Source: JBBDIX01 sp040880235 (GTDB lineage: Bacteria; Actinomycetota; Nitriliruptoria; Nitriliruptorales; Nitriliruptoraceae). From it: a stretch of DNA of 30,043 nt. Shown piece after piece: positions 1 to 7,174 of the stretch (the first letter of the stretch is position 1; each line of letters opens with the position of its first letter). The notes under the pieces were generated by a model. The model was not told the origin of the DNA, made no database searches, and saw only the letters and a list, made by a program, of their open reading frames with translations. Both the position numbers and the translations under genes were made by a program. Where the stretch lies: contig JBBDIX010000038.1 in assembly GCA_040880235.1 (NCBI GenBank), forward strand, positions 1 to 30,043, written 5' to 3'.

Positions 1-38
1 ACATCATCCGCCGTCGCGGCAAGAACCGGAGGCGCTGA
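1..38 (+). CDS. rplB: 50S ribosomal protein L2, C-terminal end (partial)
   Basis: Only the last eleven codons and a TGA stop (36-38) are present. They read IIRRRGKNRRR, the basic Arg/Lys/Gly-rich tail expected at the end of L2. The position directly before rpsS is the standard S10-operon order and is the main support. The rpsS ribosome-binding site (GGAGG, 28-32) lies inside this tail, so the two genes are probably translationally coupled. The gene is cut by the window edge, not broken. Confidence 0.85.
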   Translation, partial: IIRRRGKNRRR

Positions 39-40
39 CC

Positions 41-325
41 ATGCCCCGCTCACTGAAGAAGGGCCCGTTCGTCGACGACCATCTCATGAAGAAGGTCGAG
101 GCGCAGAACGAGAAGGGCGAGAAGAAGGTCATCAAGACCTGGTCTCGTCGTTCCACGATCTTCCCGGAGATGGTCGGGCACACGATCGCGGTGCACGACG
201 GCCGCAAGCACGTGCCGGTGTTCGTGTCCGAGTCGATGGTTGGTCACAAGCTGGGCGAGTTCGCGCCGACGCGAGCCGTCAAGTGGTCCGGCGCGGGCGA
301 GAAGCAGGGCCTGCGCCGCCGATGA
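41..325 (+). CDS. rpsS: 30S ribosomal protein S19
   Basis: S19 sits in the head of the small subunit with S13, near the A site. The 94-residue product starts MPRSLKKGPFVDDHL and carries the family core TWSRRSTIFPEMVGHTIAVH, then GHKLGEFAPTR and a basic C-terminus. Length is normal. ATG 41 has GGAGG at 28-32 (8-nt spacing) and is two bases after the rplB stop. A 58-nt gap follows before rplV. Confidence 0.98.
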   Translation: MPRSLKKGPFVDDHLMKKVEAQNEKGEKKVIKTWSRRSTIFPEMVGHTIAVHDGRKHVPVFVSESMVGHKLGEFAPTRAVKWSGAGEKQGLRRR

Positions 326-383
326 GTTCCCACACCCAAGTTTCGAGATGTCGGCCCACCCATCGGGTCGAGGAGTGAAGACG

Positions 384-731
384 ATGCAGACCAGGGTCAA
401 GGCGACCGCGAAGTACGTGCGGATCAGCCCGACGAAGGTGCGGCAGGTGACGCGCCTGATCGTCGGCCAGCCCATCGCCGAGGCACGTCGGATCCTCGAG
501 TTGGCCGACAAGCGGGCTGCGGGGCCGATCCTCAAGGTTCTGAACTCTGCCGCCGCCAACGCGGAGAACAACGACGGCCTGGACCCCGACGAACTGATCG
601 TGGCCAACGCCTTCGCCGACGAGGGTCCCACCCTGCGTCGCTACCAGCCACGTGCGCTCGGGCGCGCGTACCGAATCCGCAAGCGCACGAGCCACATCAC
701 CGTCGTGGTCTCGCCCGCGGAGGAGAACTGA
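384..731 (+). CDS. rplV: 50S ribosomal protein L22
   Basis: L22 lines the peptide exit tunnel, where its beta-hairpin helps form the constriction. The 115-residue product starts MQTRVKATAKYVRISPTKVR and keeps the typical ANAENN and the C-terminal RAYRIRKRTSHI tip segment. ATG 384 is chosen because AGGAG (371-375) is 8 nt upstream and the family begins here; an in-frame GTG at 375 overlaps that site. The frame stays open upstream to 240, but that stretch overlaps rpsS and does not look like L22. The rpsC start is one base after the stop. Confidence 0.97.
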   Translation: MQTRVKATAKYVRISPTKVRQVTRLIVGQPIAEARRILELADKRAAGPILKVLNSAAANAENNDGLDPDELIVANAFADEGPTLRRYQPRALGRAYRIRKRTSHITVVVSPAEEN

Positions 732-732
732 C

Positions 733-1809
733 ATGGGTCAGAAGGTCAATCCGTACGGCTTCCGCCTCGGTGTCACCACCGACTGGACCTCGAAGTGGAT
801 CGCCGACCGCAAGTCGTACGCGGCGTACCTCCACGAGGACGACCGCGTGCGGCGCCACATCCGTGAGCGGGTCCGTCACGCCGGCGTGAGCCGCATCGAC
901 ATCACGCGTACGCGTGACAACGTCGAGGTGAGCGTCCAGGCGTCGCGTCCGGGGATCGTGATCGGTCGCCGTGGTGCCGAGGCGGACGCCATCCGAGCGG
1001 ACCTCGAGAAGCTGACCTCGAAGAAGGTCAAGCTCAACATCATCGAGATCAAGAACCCGGAGCTCGACGCCCAGGTCGTCGCGTACAACGTCGCCGAGCA
1101 GCTGCGTGGACGGGTGTCGTTCCGTCGCGCCATGCGCCGCGCCGTGCAGTCCGCGATGAAGGCGGGCGCGAAGGGCATCCGCATCCAGGTCGGTGGCCGC
1201 CTCGGCGGTGCAGAGATGAGCCGGTCCGAGTGGTATCGCGAGGGCCGCGTCCCGCTGCACACACTCCGGGCCAAGGTGGACTACGGCTTCGACGAGGCGC
1301 GCACGACCTACGGCCGCATCGGGGTCAAGGTCTGGGTCTACACCGGCGACCAGATCGGCAGTGGTGAGGAGGCCGAGGCGCAGCGTGCCATGGACCGTGC
1401 GAAGGCACTGGCCGAGGGTCGCAGCGTCGACGACCGTCCGCGTCGCAAGTCGGCCCGCAAGGCCGCCAGCGTGGCCAAGAAGGTGACCGGGGTCGGCACG
1501 CGCAAGCAGGCGGTGGCCACGTCGGAACCCAGCGAGGCTGCACCCGCGGACGTCCCGGCCACGCCGGATGACGCCACGGCTGCCCCCGCGGCCGACGCGA
1601 CGGCACCCGAGGTGCCGGCGACCGAGACCGTGGCGGTGTCGGAGACCGACGCCCCGCTGGCCGACGCCTCTGCGGCCGACGCTCCCGAGGCCTCGGCTCC
1701 CGAGGCCCCTGCGGACGAGAAGGTCGCGGACGCGCCGAAGCAGGATGCCGCGCCGGACGCTGCAGCTGCCGAGGACGCACCCGACGACGAGAAGGCAGGT
1801 GACGCCTGA
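733..1809 (+). CDS. rpsC: 30S ribosomal protein S3 with long acidic C-terminal tail
   Basis: S3 binds 16S rRNA in the small-subunit head and helps form the mRNA entry tunnel. The 358-residue product starts MGQKVNPYGFRLGV, the family N-terminus. A type II KH domain with a GxxG-like loop (IGRRGAE) lies around residues 70-110, and the conserved S3 C-domain ends near residue 210 (VKVWVYTGDQIG). After that comes a basic Lys/Arg/Ala linker (about 228-256) and roughly 100 residues rich in Ala, Asp, Glu and Pro. Many actinobacterial S3 proteins have extended tails, but this one is long. ATG 733 is one base after the rplV stop. The stop overlaps the rplP start as TGATG. Confidence 0.97.
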   Translation: MGQKVNPYGFRLGVTTDWTSKWIADRKSYAAYLHEDDRVRRHIRERVRHAGVSRIDITRTRDNVEVSVQASRPGIVIGRRGAEADAIRADLEKLTSKKVKLNIIEIKNPELDAQVVAYNVAEQLRGRVSFRRAMRRAVQSAMKAGAKGIRIQVGGRLGGAEMSRSEWYREGRVPLHTLRAKVDYGFDEARTTYGRIGVKVWVYTGDQIGSGEEAEAQRAMDRAKALAEGRSVDDRPRRKSARKAASVAKKVTGVGTRKQAVATSEPSEAAPADVPATPDDATAAPAADATAPEVPATETVAVSETDAPLADASAADAPEASAPEAPADEKVADAPKQDAAPDAAAAEDAPDDEKAGDA

Positions 1810-2231
1810 TGTTGGCACCGAAGCGGGTGCGCCACCGCAAACAGCACCGTCCTCGACCCCTCAAGGGCCTGTCGAAGGGCCACACCCAGGTGTACGTGGG
1901 CGACTACGGCCTGATGGCGACGTCTCCCGGCTGGATCACGGCACGCCAGATCGAGTCGGCGCGTATCGCGATCACGCGTGCGATCAAGCGTGGCGGAAAG
2001 GTCCGGATCACGATCTTCCCGGACCGGTCCATCACGCGGAAGCCACTCGAGACCCGCATGGGTTCCGGAAAGGGTGCGCCCGATCACTGGGTCGCGCCCG
2101 TCAAGCCGGGACGTGTCATGTTCGAGCTCTCGGGAGTTCCCGAGGACCTCGCTCGTGAGGCGATGCGCAAGGCGTCCCACAAGCTGCCCGTGAAGACCAG
2201 ATTCGTGATGCGCGAGGAGGCGGGCGAATGA
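1809..2231 (+). CDS. rplP: 50S ribosomal protein L16
   Basis: L16 helps organise the A-site region of 23S rRNA. The product is 140 residues, the usual length. Diagnostic segments are MLAPKRVRHRKQHR at the N-terminus, GDYGLMATSPGWITARQIE, and the central RMGSGKGAPDHWVAPVKPG. ATG 1809 shares one base with the rpsC stop (TGATG). The gene ends in an ATGA overlap with rpmC, so rpsC-rplP-rpmC are translationally linked. Confidence 0.98.
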   Translation: MLAPKRVRHRKQHRPRPLKGLSKGHTQVYVGDYGLMATSPGWITARQIESARIAITRAIKRGGKVRITIFPDRSITRKPLETRMGSGKGAPDHWVAPVKPGRVMFELSGVPEDLAREAMRKASHKLPVKTRFVMREEAGE

Positions 2232-2443
2232 TCACCGCGACCGAGCTGCGAGAACTCCCTGACGACGAGCTGCGTCAGAAGTGGGCGGAAGGCAAGGAGG
2301 AGCTGTTCAACCTCCGCTTCCAGAACGTGACCGGACAGCTCGATGACCCGCGCAGGATCAAGCAGGTCAAGCAGGAGATCGCTCGCGTGCTCACCGTGAT
2401 GCGTGAGCGCGAGATCGCCGCCGCGCGTGAACTCGAGGCATGA
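2228..2443 (+). CDS. rpmC: 50S ribosomal protein L29
   Basis: L29 lies at the exit-tunnel rim, a docking area for trigger factor and SRP. The 71-residue product is the expected two-helix coiled-coil: ELRELPDDELRQKW, then KEELFNLRFQNVTGQLDDPRRIKQVKQEIARVLTV. It overlaps rplP by ATGA and its own stop overlaps rpsQ by ATGA at 2440-2443. Confidence 0.97.
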   Translation: MITATELRELPDDELRQKWAEGKEELFNLRFQNVTGQLDDPRRIKQVKQEIARVLTVMREREIAAARELEA

Positions 2444-2712
2444 CGATGACTGACACGACCACTCGCAACACCCGCAAGGACCGTCAGGGCATCGTGGTGT
2501 CCGACGTCCAGGACAAGACGATCGTCGTGCGGATCGATCGCACCACGACCCATCCGCTGTACAAGAAGACGTTGCGGGTCTCGAAGAAGTACCACGTCCA
2601 CGACGAGGCGAACGAGGCCAACGTCGGGGACACGGTGCGGATCATCGAGACGCGTCCCATCTCGAAGCTGAAGCGCTGGCGCCTGGCGGAGATCGTCGAG
2701 CGCGCCGAGTAG
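2440..2712 (+). CDS. rpsQ: 30S ribosomal protein S17
   Basis: S17 is a primary 16S rRNA binder with an OB fold. The 90-residue product carries the family signature GIVVSDVQDKTIVVRIDR, then HPLYKKTLRVSKKYHVHDE and GDTVRIIETRPISKLKRWRL. ATG 2440 overlaps the rpmC stop (ATGA); a second ATG at 2446 is an alternative. In E. coli the S10 operon ends at this gene, and here an 86-nt gap with a strong stem-loop follows. Confidence 0.97.
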   Translation: MTMTDTTTRNTRKDRQGIVVSDVQDKTIVVRIDRTTTHPLYKKTLRVSKKYHVHDEANEANVGDTVRIIETRPISKLKRWRLAEIVERAE

Positions 2713-2720
2713 CCGCACAT

Positions 2721-2748
2721 CGGTGGCCCGACCCTGTCGGGACCACCG
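2721..2748 (+). other. Strong RNA stem-loop in the rpsQ-rplN gap
   Basis: CGGTGG then CCCGAC (2721-2732) pair with GTCGGG and CCACCG (2736-2741 and 2743-2748). This gives a 12-bp GC-rich stem, a CCT loop and one bulged A at 2742. There is no following T-tract, so it is not a classical intrinsic terminator. It lies at the place where the E. coli S10 and spc operons are separated, which suggests attenuation, processing or mRNA stabilisation. Pairing is read directly; the role is inferred. Confidence 0.6.
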
Positions 2749-2798
2749 CTGACCACTGACACCACGCCTTCAGGGCGAGCAACGCAAGAGAGACGACG

Positions 2799-3167
2799 AT
2801 GATTCAGACGGAGTCGCGACTCAAGGTCGCGGACAACTCGGGAGCACGCGAGGTGCTGTGCATCCGTGTGCTCGGCGGGTCTGGTCGACGCTACGCATCC
2901 GTGGGCGACGTGTTCGTCGGCACGGTGAAGCAGGCGATCCCCCAGTCGAACGTGAAGAAGGGGGAGGTCGTCCGTTGTGTCGTCGTGCGCACCGCCAAGG
3001 AGCGTCGCCGTCCCGATGGTTCCTACATCCGCTTCGACGACAACGCCTGCGTGATCGTGCGCCCCGACGGCACGCCCCGAGGCACCCGCATCTTCGGTCC
3101 GGTGGCACGTGAGCTGCGGGACAAGAAGTTCATGCGGATCATCTCGCTTGCACCGGAGGTGCTCTGA
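2799..3167 (+). CDS. rplN: 50S ribosomal protein L14
   Basis: L14 sits at the subunit interface and forms bridges with 16S rRNA. The 122-residue product is full length: MIQTESRLKVADNSGAREVLCIRVLGGSGRRYASVGD at the N-terminus, KKGEVVRCVVVRT in the middle, and RIFGPVARELRDKKFMRIISLAPEVL at the end. ATG 2799 follows an AAGAGAGA purine run. The stop overlaps the rplX ATG as TGATG. It is the first gene after the hairpin-bearing gap. Confidence 0.98.
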   Translation: MIQTESRLKVADNSGAREVLCIRVLGGSGRRYASVGDVFVGTVKQAIPQSNVKKGEVVRCVVVRTAKERRRPDGSYIRFDDNACVIVRPDGTPRGTRIFGPVARELRDKKFMRIISLAPEVL

Positions 3168-3496
3168 TGCATCGCATCCGCAAGGACGACCAGGTGAAGG
3201 TCATGGCCGGGAAGGACGCCGGCAAGACCGGTCGCATCGTCCGCCTGTGGCCCGACCGAGGCCGCGCGATCGTGGAGGGCGTCAACTACGTCCGCAAGCA
3301 CGAGCGCGTCCAGCAGGAACGTGGCGGCGGTCAGGGTGGCGGGATCATCGAGACCGAGGCCGCCATCGACCTGTCCAACGTCATGCCGATCTGCCCGTCG
3401 TGCAACGAGGCGACGCGGGTCGGGTTCGTGTACGAGGCCGAGGGCGACCGTCGCTCCAAGGTCCGCAGCTGCAAGAAGTGCAACGCGACGTTCTGA
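3167..3496 (+). CDS. rplX: 50S ribosomal protein L24, zinc-ribbon form
   Basis: L24 initiates large-subunit assembly by binding the 5' domain of 23S rRNA. The 109-residue product has the KOW motif near the N-terminus (KDDQVKVMAGKDAGKTGRIV) and the NYVRKHERVQQE segment. Two CxxC pairs, C76/C79 and C102/C105, form a putative zinc ribbon at the C-terminus; such forms are common in several phyla. The start overlaps the rplN stop. An 89-nt gap with two or three small inverted repeats follows. Confidence 0.97.
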   Translation: MHRIRKDDQVKVMAGKDAGKTGRIVRLWPDRGRAIVEGVNYVRKHERVQQERGGGQGGGIIETEAAIDLSNVMPICPSCNEATRVGFVYEAEGDRRSKVRSCKKCNATF

Positions 3497-3509
3497 CGAC
3501 CGGGCGTGG

Positions 3510-3531
3510 CCCGTCCGCCTGACACGGGATC
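3510..3531 (+). other. Small hairpin with TGAC loop segment, rplX-rplE gap
   Basis: CCCGT (3510-3514) pairs with ACGGG (3524-3528) across a nine-base loop ending in CTGAC, and ATC follows directly. On its own this is weak. It is listed because similar hairpins with TGAC in the loop and ATC after the stem occur before rpsE and rpsK. The neighbouring gap also holds CGGGC/GCCCG and CGCCC/GGGCG pairs. Function unknown. Confidence 0.3.
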
Positions 3532-3585
3532 TGTGACGCGCCCTGCGGGGCGAGGACGAGTCGCCACGGCGAGGAGAACCTGAAG

Positions 3586-4155
3586 ATGACCAGCACGACC
3601 ACACCGAGACTTCGGCAGCGGTACCGTGACGAGATCGCGCCCGCGTTGGCCGAACAGCTCGAGCTGACCAACGTGATGCAGATCCCGACGCTCGACAAGA
3701 TCGTCGTGAACGTCGGCCTCGGTGAGGCCGTCAGCGACGCGAAGGCACTCGAGGGTGCCATCGCGGACGTTGCGGCGATCACCGGACAGAAGCCCCGCGT
3801 GAACCGCGCGCGCAGGTCGATCGCCGGCTTCAAGCTGCGCGAGGGCATGCCCATCGGCGTGAAGGTCACGCTGCGCGGCGACCGCATGTGGGAGTTCTTC
3901 GACCGCGTGCTGTCGGTCGCCCTGCCCCGCGTCCGCGACTTCCGCGGGCTGAAGGCGACGGCGTTCGACGGCCGAGGGAACTACACGTTCGGCCTGGTCG
4001 AACAGCTGGCGTTCCCGGAGATCGACTACGACAGCGTCGACAGCGTGCGTGGGATGGATGTCACCATCGTCACGACCGCCGAGACCGACGACCACGGTCG
4101 GGCACTGCTCGACGCATTCGGCTTCCCGTTCGTGAAGGCGGGTACCGAGAACTGA
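3586..4155 (+). CDS. rplE: 50S ribosomal protein L5
   Basis: L5 binds 5S rRNA in the central protuberance and contacts P-site tRNA. The 189-residue product shows YRDEIAPALAEQL, then NVMQIPTLDKIVVNVGLGEAV, the RRSIAGFKLREGMPIGVKVTLRG core and the C-terminal MDVTIVTTAETDDHGRALL. Length is normal. ATG 3586 has AGGAG (3572-3576) nine bases upstream. Confidence 0.98.
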   Translation: MTSTTTPRLRQRYRDEIAPALAEQLELTNVMQIPTLDKIVVNVGLGEAVSDAKALEGAIADVAAITGQKPRVNRARRSIAGFKLREGMPIGVKVTLRGDRMWEFFDRVLSVALPRVRDFRGLKATAFDGRGNYTFGLVEQLAFPEIDYDSVDSVRGMDVTIVTTAETDDHGRALLDAFGFPFVKAGTEN

Positions 4156-4196
4156 CCGAGGCGCCCCACGCCCGGTGAGGCCTGGACGGAGAAGAC

Positions 4197-4382
4197 ATGG
4201 CCAAGAAGTCGAAGATCGCGAGCACCAAGCGCGGTGCGAAGTTCAACGTGCAGAACTACACGCGCTGCGAGCGCTGTGGACGGCCGCGAGCCGTCTACCA
4301 GCGCTTCCGGCTGTGCCGCGTGTGCTTCCGCTCGATGGCGCACGCCGGCGAACTGCCGGGCGTGCGCAAGGCGAGCTGGTGA
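4197..4382 (+). CDS. rpsN: 30S ribosomal protein S14, zinc-binding type Z
   Basis: This is the short 61-residue S14 of the small-subunit head. C24/C27 and C40/C43 (CERC and CRVC) form the zinc site, and the C-terminus is the usual ELPGVRKASW. The shape matches the zinc-dependent (C+) form, not the roughly 100-residue zinc-free paralog that many actinobacteria encode elsewhere. ATG 4197 is preceded by GGAGAAG. It lies in its standard place between rplE and rpsH. Confidence 0.98.
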   Translation: MAKKSKIASTKRGAKFNVQNYTRCERCGRPRAVYQRFRLCRVCFRSMAHAGELPGVRKASW

Positions 4383-4467
4383 CCGCGAGGTCCTGAGACC
4401 AACCTGACGACACTGACGGGAAGTGCGGGGCGCACCACGTCCCCGTAACCCCAGGGAGTTGAACACC

Positions 4468-4866
4468 ATGACGATGACCGATCCCGTCGCGGACATGCTC
4501 ACTCGTGTGCGCAACGCGTCGATCGCGTACCACGAACAGGCGACGATGCCCTCGTCGAAGATCAAGGCGAACATCGCCCGGATCCTCGAGGAGGAGGGCT
4601 ACATCGAGGCCTGGAACGTGGAGGACACGCAACCGCAGGCGACCCTGACGATCCGTCTGAAGTACGGCCCCAACCGTGAGCGCGTGATCACCGGCATCCG
4701 CCGGATCTCGAAGCCCGGTCTGCGGGTCTACGTCAAGCGTGACGAGATCCCGCGTGTGCTCGGCGGGCTCGGTGTCGCGATCCTGTCGACGAACGCCGGC
4801 GTCATGACCGACCGCACCGCACGCGCCCAGGCCCGCGGCGGCGAGGTCCTCGCCTACGTCTGGTGA
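4468..4866 (+). CDS. rpsH: 30S ribosomal protein S8
   Basis: S8 is a primary binder of the 16S central domain and in E. coli is the spc-operon translational repressor. The 132-residue product has MTDPVADMLTRVRNAS at the N-terminus, PSSKIKANIARILEEEGYI, and the typical C-terminal GLGVAILSTNAGVMTDRTAR followed by GGEVLAYVW. ATG 4468 is supported by AGGGAG at 4453-4458; ATG 4474 is a close alternative. The open frame upstream to 4423 lacks S8 similarity. Confidence 0.97.
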   Translation: MTMTDPVADMLTRVRNASIAYHEQATMPSSKIKANIARILEEEGYIEAWNVEDTQPQATLTIRLKYGPNRERVITGIRRISKPGLRVYVKRDEIPRVLGGLGVAILSTNAGVMTDRTARAQARGGEVLAYVW

Positions 4867-4880
4867 CCCGCGCCGCCATC

Positions 4881-4894
4881 GCGTCGCGCGACGC
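4881..4894 (+). repeat. 14-bp perfect palindrome before rplF
   Basis: GCGTCGCGCGACGC is its own reverse complement and lies 6 bases before the AGGAGG ribosome-binding site of rplF. As RNA it could form a 5-bp stem with a four-base loop. In DNA this GC-rich, such a palindrome can arise by chance, so the functional claim is weak. Confidence 0.35.
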
Positions 4895-4913
4895 TCCCCC
4901 AGGAGGAAGTTGA

Positions 4914-5453
4914 ATGTCCCGCATCGGCAAGCAGCCGGTCGACGTCCCCGACACCGTCGAGGTGACGATCGACGGACTCGACGTGCACGTCAAGGGCCCC
5001 AGGGGCGAGCTGTCCCAGCGCATGCCCGACGGTGTCGCCATCGCCCGTGAGGACGCGACGATCGTGGTCACTCGCAACGGCGACAGTCGGACCGAGCGCT
5101 CTCGGCACGGTCTGGTCCGTTCGCTCGTGGCCAACATGGTCGAGGGTGTGTCCAACGGCTACACGAAGACGCTGGAACTGGTCGGCGTCGGGTACCGGGC
5201 ACTCCCGAAGGGCAGCGACCTCGAACTGCAGGTCGGCTACTCGCACTCGGTCGTGATCGCCGCGCCCGAGGGGATCAGCTTCGAGGTTCCGCAGCCCACC
5301 CGGGTGATCGTCAGCGGCATCGACAAGTCGCTGGTCGGCCAGGTCGCCGCAGACATCCGCAAGGTGCGCCCGCCGGAGCCCTACAAGGGCAAGGGCATCA
5401 GGTACGAGGGCGAGCACGTCCGCCGCAAGTCCGGAAAGGCCGCGGCACGCTGA
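4914..5453 (+). CDS. rplF: 50S ribosomal protein L6
   Basis: L6 lies near the factor-binding site of the large subunit. The 179-residue product has two tandem L6 folds: MSRIGKQPVDVPDTVEV at the N-terminus, VEGVSNGYTKTLELVGVGYRA at the first domain boundary, and the L6 signature PPEPYKGKGIRYEGE near residue 160. AGGAGG at 4901-4906 is 7 nt before the ATG. Length and order are normal. Confidence 0.98.
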   Translation: MSRIGKQPVDVPDTVEVTIDGLDVHVKGPRGELSQRMPDGVAIAREDATIVVTRNGDSRTERSRHGLVRSLVANMVEGVSNGYTKTLELVGVGYRALPKGSDLELQVGYSHSVVIAAPEGISFEVPQPTRVIVSGIDKSLVGQVAADIRKVRPPEPYKGKGIRYEGEHVRRKSGKAAAR

Positions 5454-5502
5454 CCGGACACCGGTTCGTGTGCAACGCAGGCCCATGAGGAGACGAAGAG
5501 CA

Positions 5503-5862
5503 ATGGATTCGAGCAACAAGCGTGCGGCGCGGCGGCGGCGCCACCTGCGCATCCGCAAGCAGGTCAGCGGAACGGCGACCACGCCACGACTGAGCGTGTA
5601 CCGCAGCAACCGGCACATCTACGCGCAGCTGATCGACGACGTCGCGGGCCACACGCTCGTGGCGGCCACGTCGGCGGAGGACGACGTGGAGGGTGCCGAC
5701 GGTGGCAAGACCGGTGTGGCGCGGAAGGTCGGCGAACTCGTCGGCCGGCGCGCCGTCGACGCCGGGGTGACCACGTGCGTGTTCGATCGCGGCGGCAACC
5801 GCTATGCGGGACGCGTCGCGGCACTGGCCGAAGGTGCCCGCGAGGCGGGACTCGAGTTCTGA
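5503..5862 (+). CDS. rplR: 50S ribosomal protein L18
   Basis: L18 binds 5S rRNA with L5. The 119-residue product has a basic N-terminus (KRAARRRRHLRIRKQV), TPRLSVYRSNRHIYAQLIDD, and the C-terminal FDRGGNRYAGRVAALAEGAREAGLEF. ATG 5503 is chosen because GAGGAG (5487-5492) is about 10 nt upstream and family members begin close to this basic run. In-frame starts at 5470 and 5485 would add only an Arg-rich, non-conserved leader. Confidence 0.95.
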   Translation: MDSSNKRAARRRRHLRIRKQVSGTATTPRLSVYRSNRHIYAQLIDDVAGHTLVAATSAEDDVEGADGGKTGVARKVGELVGRRAVDAGVTTCVFDRGGNRYAGRVAALAEGAREAGLEF

Positions 5863-5875
5863 CGACGTCATCGTG

Positions 5876-5891
5876 CCGGGCTGACGCCCGG
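5876..5891 (+). other. Hairpin with TGAC tetraloop, rplR-rpsE gap
   Basis: CCGGGC (5876-5881) and GCCCGG (5886-5891) form a perfect 6-bp stem closed by TGAC. GTG before it and CAC after it can add three pairs, and ATC follows the stem. It lies 29 nt before the rpsE ATG. The loop and the ATC match the hairpin before rpsK, while the stem bases differ but still pair. No T-tract, so not an obvious terminator. Confidence 0.45.
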
Positions 5892-5920
5892 ATCCACGGT
5901 GTGTGACAGGAGTGTTCAAC

Positions 5921-6517
5921 ATGGCAGCGAATCAGGGCAGCCCAGGCGGCGGACGCGGCAAGGGCCGCGACGACCGTCGTGGCCGCGGCCGCGATGCCGA
6001 CCGTGAGCAGTACGACGAGCGCGTCGTCGCGATCAACCGGGTCTCGAAGGTCGTCAAGGGCGGCCGTCGGTTCCAGTTCACCGCGTTGGTGGTCGTCGGC
6101 GACGGCAAGGGCATGGTGGGCGTGGGCCACGGCAAGGCCAAGGAGGTCCAGTCCGCGATCCAGAAGGGTGTCGAGGAGGCCAAGAAGAACTTCTTCAAGG
6201 TCCCCATGGTCGGCAGCACGATCGTGCACCCGGTCGTCGGTCGAGCCGGCGCCGGGCAGGTCATGCTCAAGCCGGCGGCGCCCGGTACCGGGGTCATCGC
6301 CGGTGGTCCGGTGCGCGCGGTCATCGAGGCCGCAGGCATCCACGACCTGCTCGCGAAGTCGCTCGGCACCGCCAACCCGGTGAACGTGGTGCACGCGACC
6401 GTGGCGGGGCTCAAGGCCCAGCGCTCGGCGTACGACATCGCGGCACTGCGCGGCAAGGCCGTCGAGGACGTCGCCCCGAAGAAGATGCTCGAGACCATGC
6501 GGGGAGGTGCTGCCTGA
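5921..6517 (+). CDS. rpsE: 30S ribosomal protein S5
   Basis: S5 helps form the mRNA entry channel and affects decoding accuracy. The 198-residue product has a Gly/Arg/Asp-rich N-terminal extension of about 38 residues, as in many actinobacteria. Then comes the S5 double-stranded-RNA-binding domain (ERVVAINRVSKVVKGGRRFQF) and the C-terminal domain with AGIHDLLAKSLGTANPVNVVHAT. ATG 5921 has AGGAG (5908-5912) 8 nt upstream; an in-frame GTG at 5903 lies before that site and is rejected. The stop overlaps rpmD as TGATG. Confidence 0.97.
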   Translation: MAANQGSPGGGRGKGRDDRRGRGRDADREQYDERVVAINRVSKVVKGGRRFQFTALVVVGDGKGMVGVGHGKAKEVQSAIQKGVEEAKKNFFKVPMVGSTIVHPVVGRAGAGQVMLKPAAPGTGVIAGGPVRAVIEAAGIHDLLAKSLGTANPVNVVHATVAGLKAQRSAYDIAALRGKAVEDVAPKKMLETMRGGAA

Positions 6518-6705
6518 TGGCCGGCAAGCTTCGCATCACCCAGACACGGTCCGTGATCGGGCGCATCCAGTCACAGCGCGACACGGTGCGGTCGCTCGGA
6601 CTCAAGCGCATCCGCCACACGGTCATCCAGGAGGACCGACCGGAGATCCGTGGGATGCTCCGCAAGGTCCCGCACCTCGTTGGCTTCGAGGAGGTCGACG
6701 AATGA
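6517..6705 (+). CDS. rpmD: 50S ribosomal protein L30
   Basis: This is a compact 62-residue large-subunit protein. It reads LRITQTRSVIGRIQSQRDTVRSLGLKRIRHTV and then EIRGMLRKVPHLVGFEEVDE, a full match to the bacterial L30 pattern. It overlaps rpsE by one base and rplO by four (ATGA at 6702-6705), so the three genes are tightly coupled. Confidence 0.97.
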   Translation: MAGKLRITQTRSVIGRIQSQRDTVRSLGLKRIRHTVIQEDRPEIRGMLRKVPHLVGFEEVDE

Positions 6706-7142
6706 CGATCAGACTCCATCACCTGAAGCCCGCCGAGGGCTCCAACAAGGCGCGCAAGCGCGTCGCTCGCGGTGACCGTGGCCGTGGCGGCAAGACCGCC
6801 GGTCGTGGGACCAAGGGCACCGGCGCTCGTGGCACCGTGCCCGCAGGGTTCGAGGGTGGGCAGCTGCCGCTGATCCGCCGTCAGCCCAAGCGACCCGGCT
6901 TCCGCAACCCGAACAAGGTCGAGTTCGCGGTGATCAACGTCCGGAACCTCGAGGAGGTGTTCTCCGACGGTGACGAGGTCACCACGGCGATCCTCCGCGA
7001 GAAGGGCATGGTCCGCAAGACCGGGCCCGTGAAGGTGCTCGGCCACGGAGACCTGACGACGCGACTCACCGTCGATGTCGATGCCGTGACCGGAACCGCA
7101 CGCGACAAGATCACGGCTGCCGGCGGTACCGTCGTCGACTGA
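6702..7142 (+). CDS. rplO: 50S ribosomal protein L15
   Basis: L15 is a late-assembly protein with a long basic extension inside the large subunit. The 146-residue product begins TIRLHHLKPAEGSNKARKRVARGD and has the glycine-rich GRGGKTAGRGTKGTGARG segment, FEGGQLPLIRRQPKRPGF, and the globular C-domain. ATG 6702 (ATGA overlap with rpmD) has GAGGAGG at 6688-6694. The open frame continues upstream across rpmD but shows no L15 features there. Confidence 0.97.
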   Translation: MTIRLHHLKPAEGSNKARKRVARGDRGRGGKTAGRGTKGTGARGTVPAGFEGGQLPLIRRQPKRPGFRNPNKVEFAVINVRNLEEVFSDGDEVTTAILREKGMVRKTGPVKVLGHGDLTTRLTVDVDAVTGTARDKITAAGGTVVD

Positions 7143-7174
7143 GCCGGCGACTGGCGCCACGCCTCGAGGTACCC

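Noticed and set aside
2721..2748. Intrinsic terminator at the rpsQ-rplN hairpin
   Set aside because: No T-tract follows the stem, and ribosomal genes continue on the same strand; it was kept only as a stem-loop.
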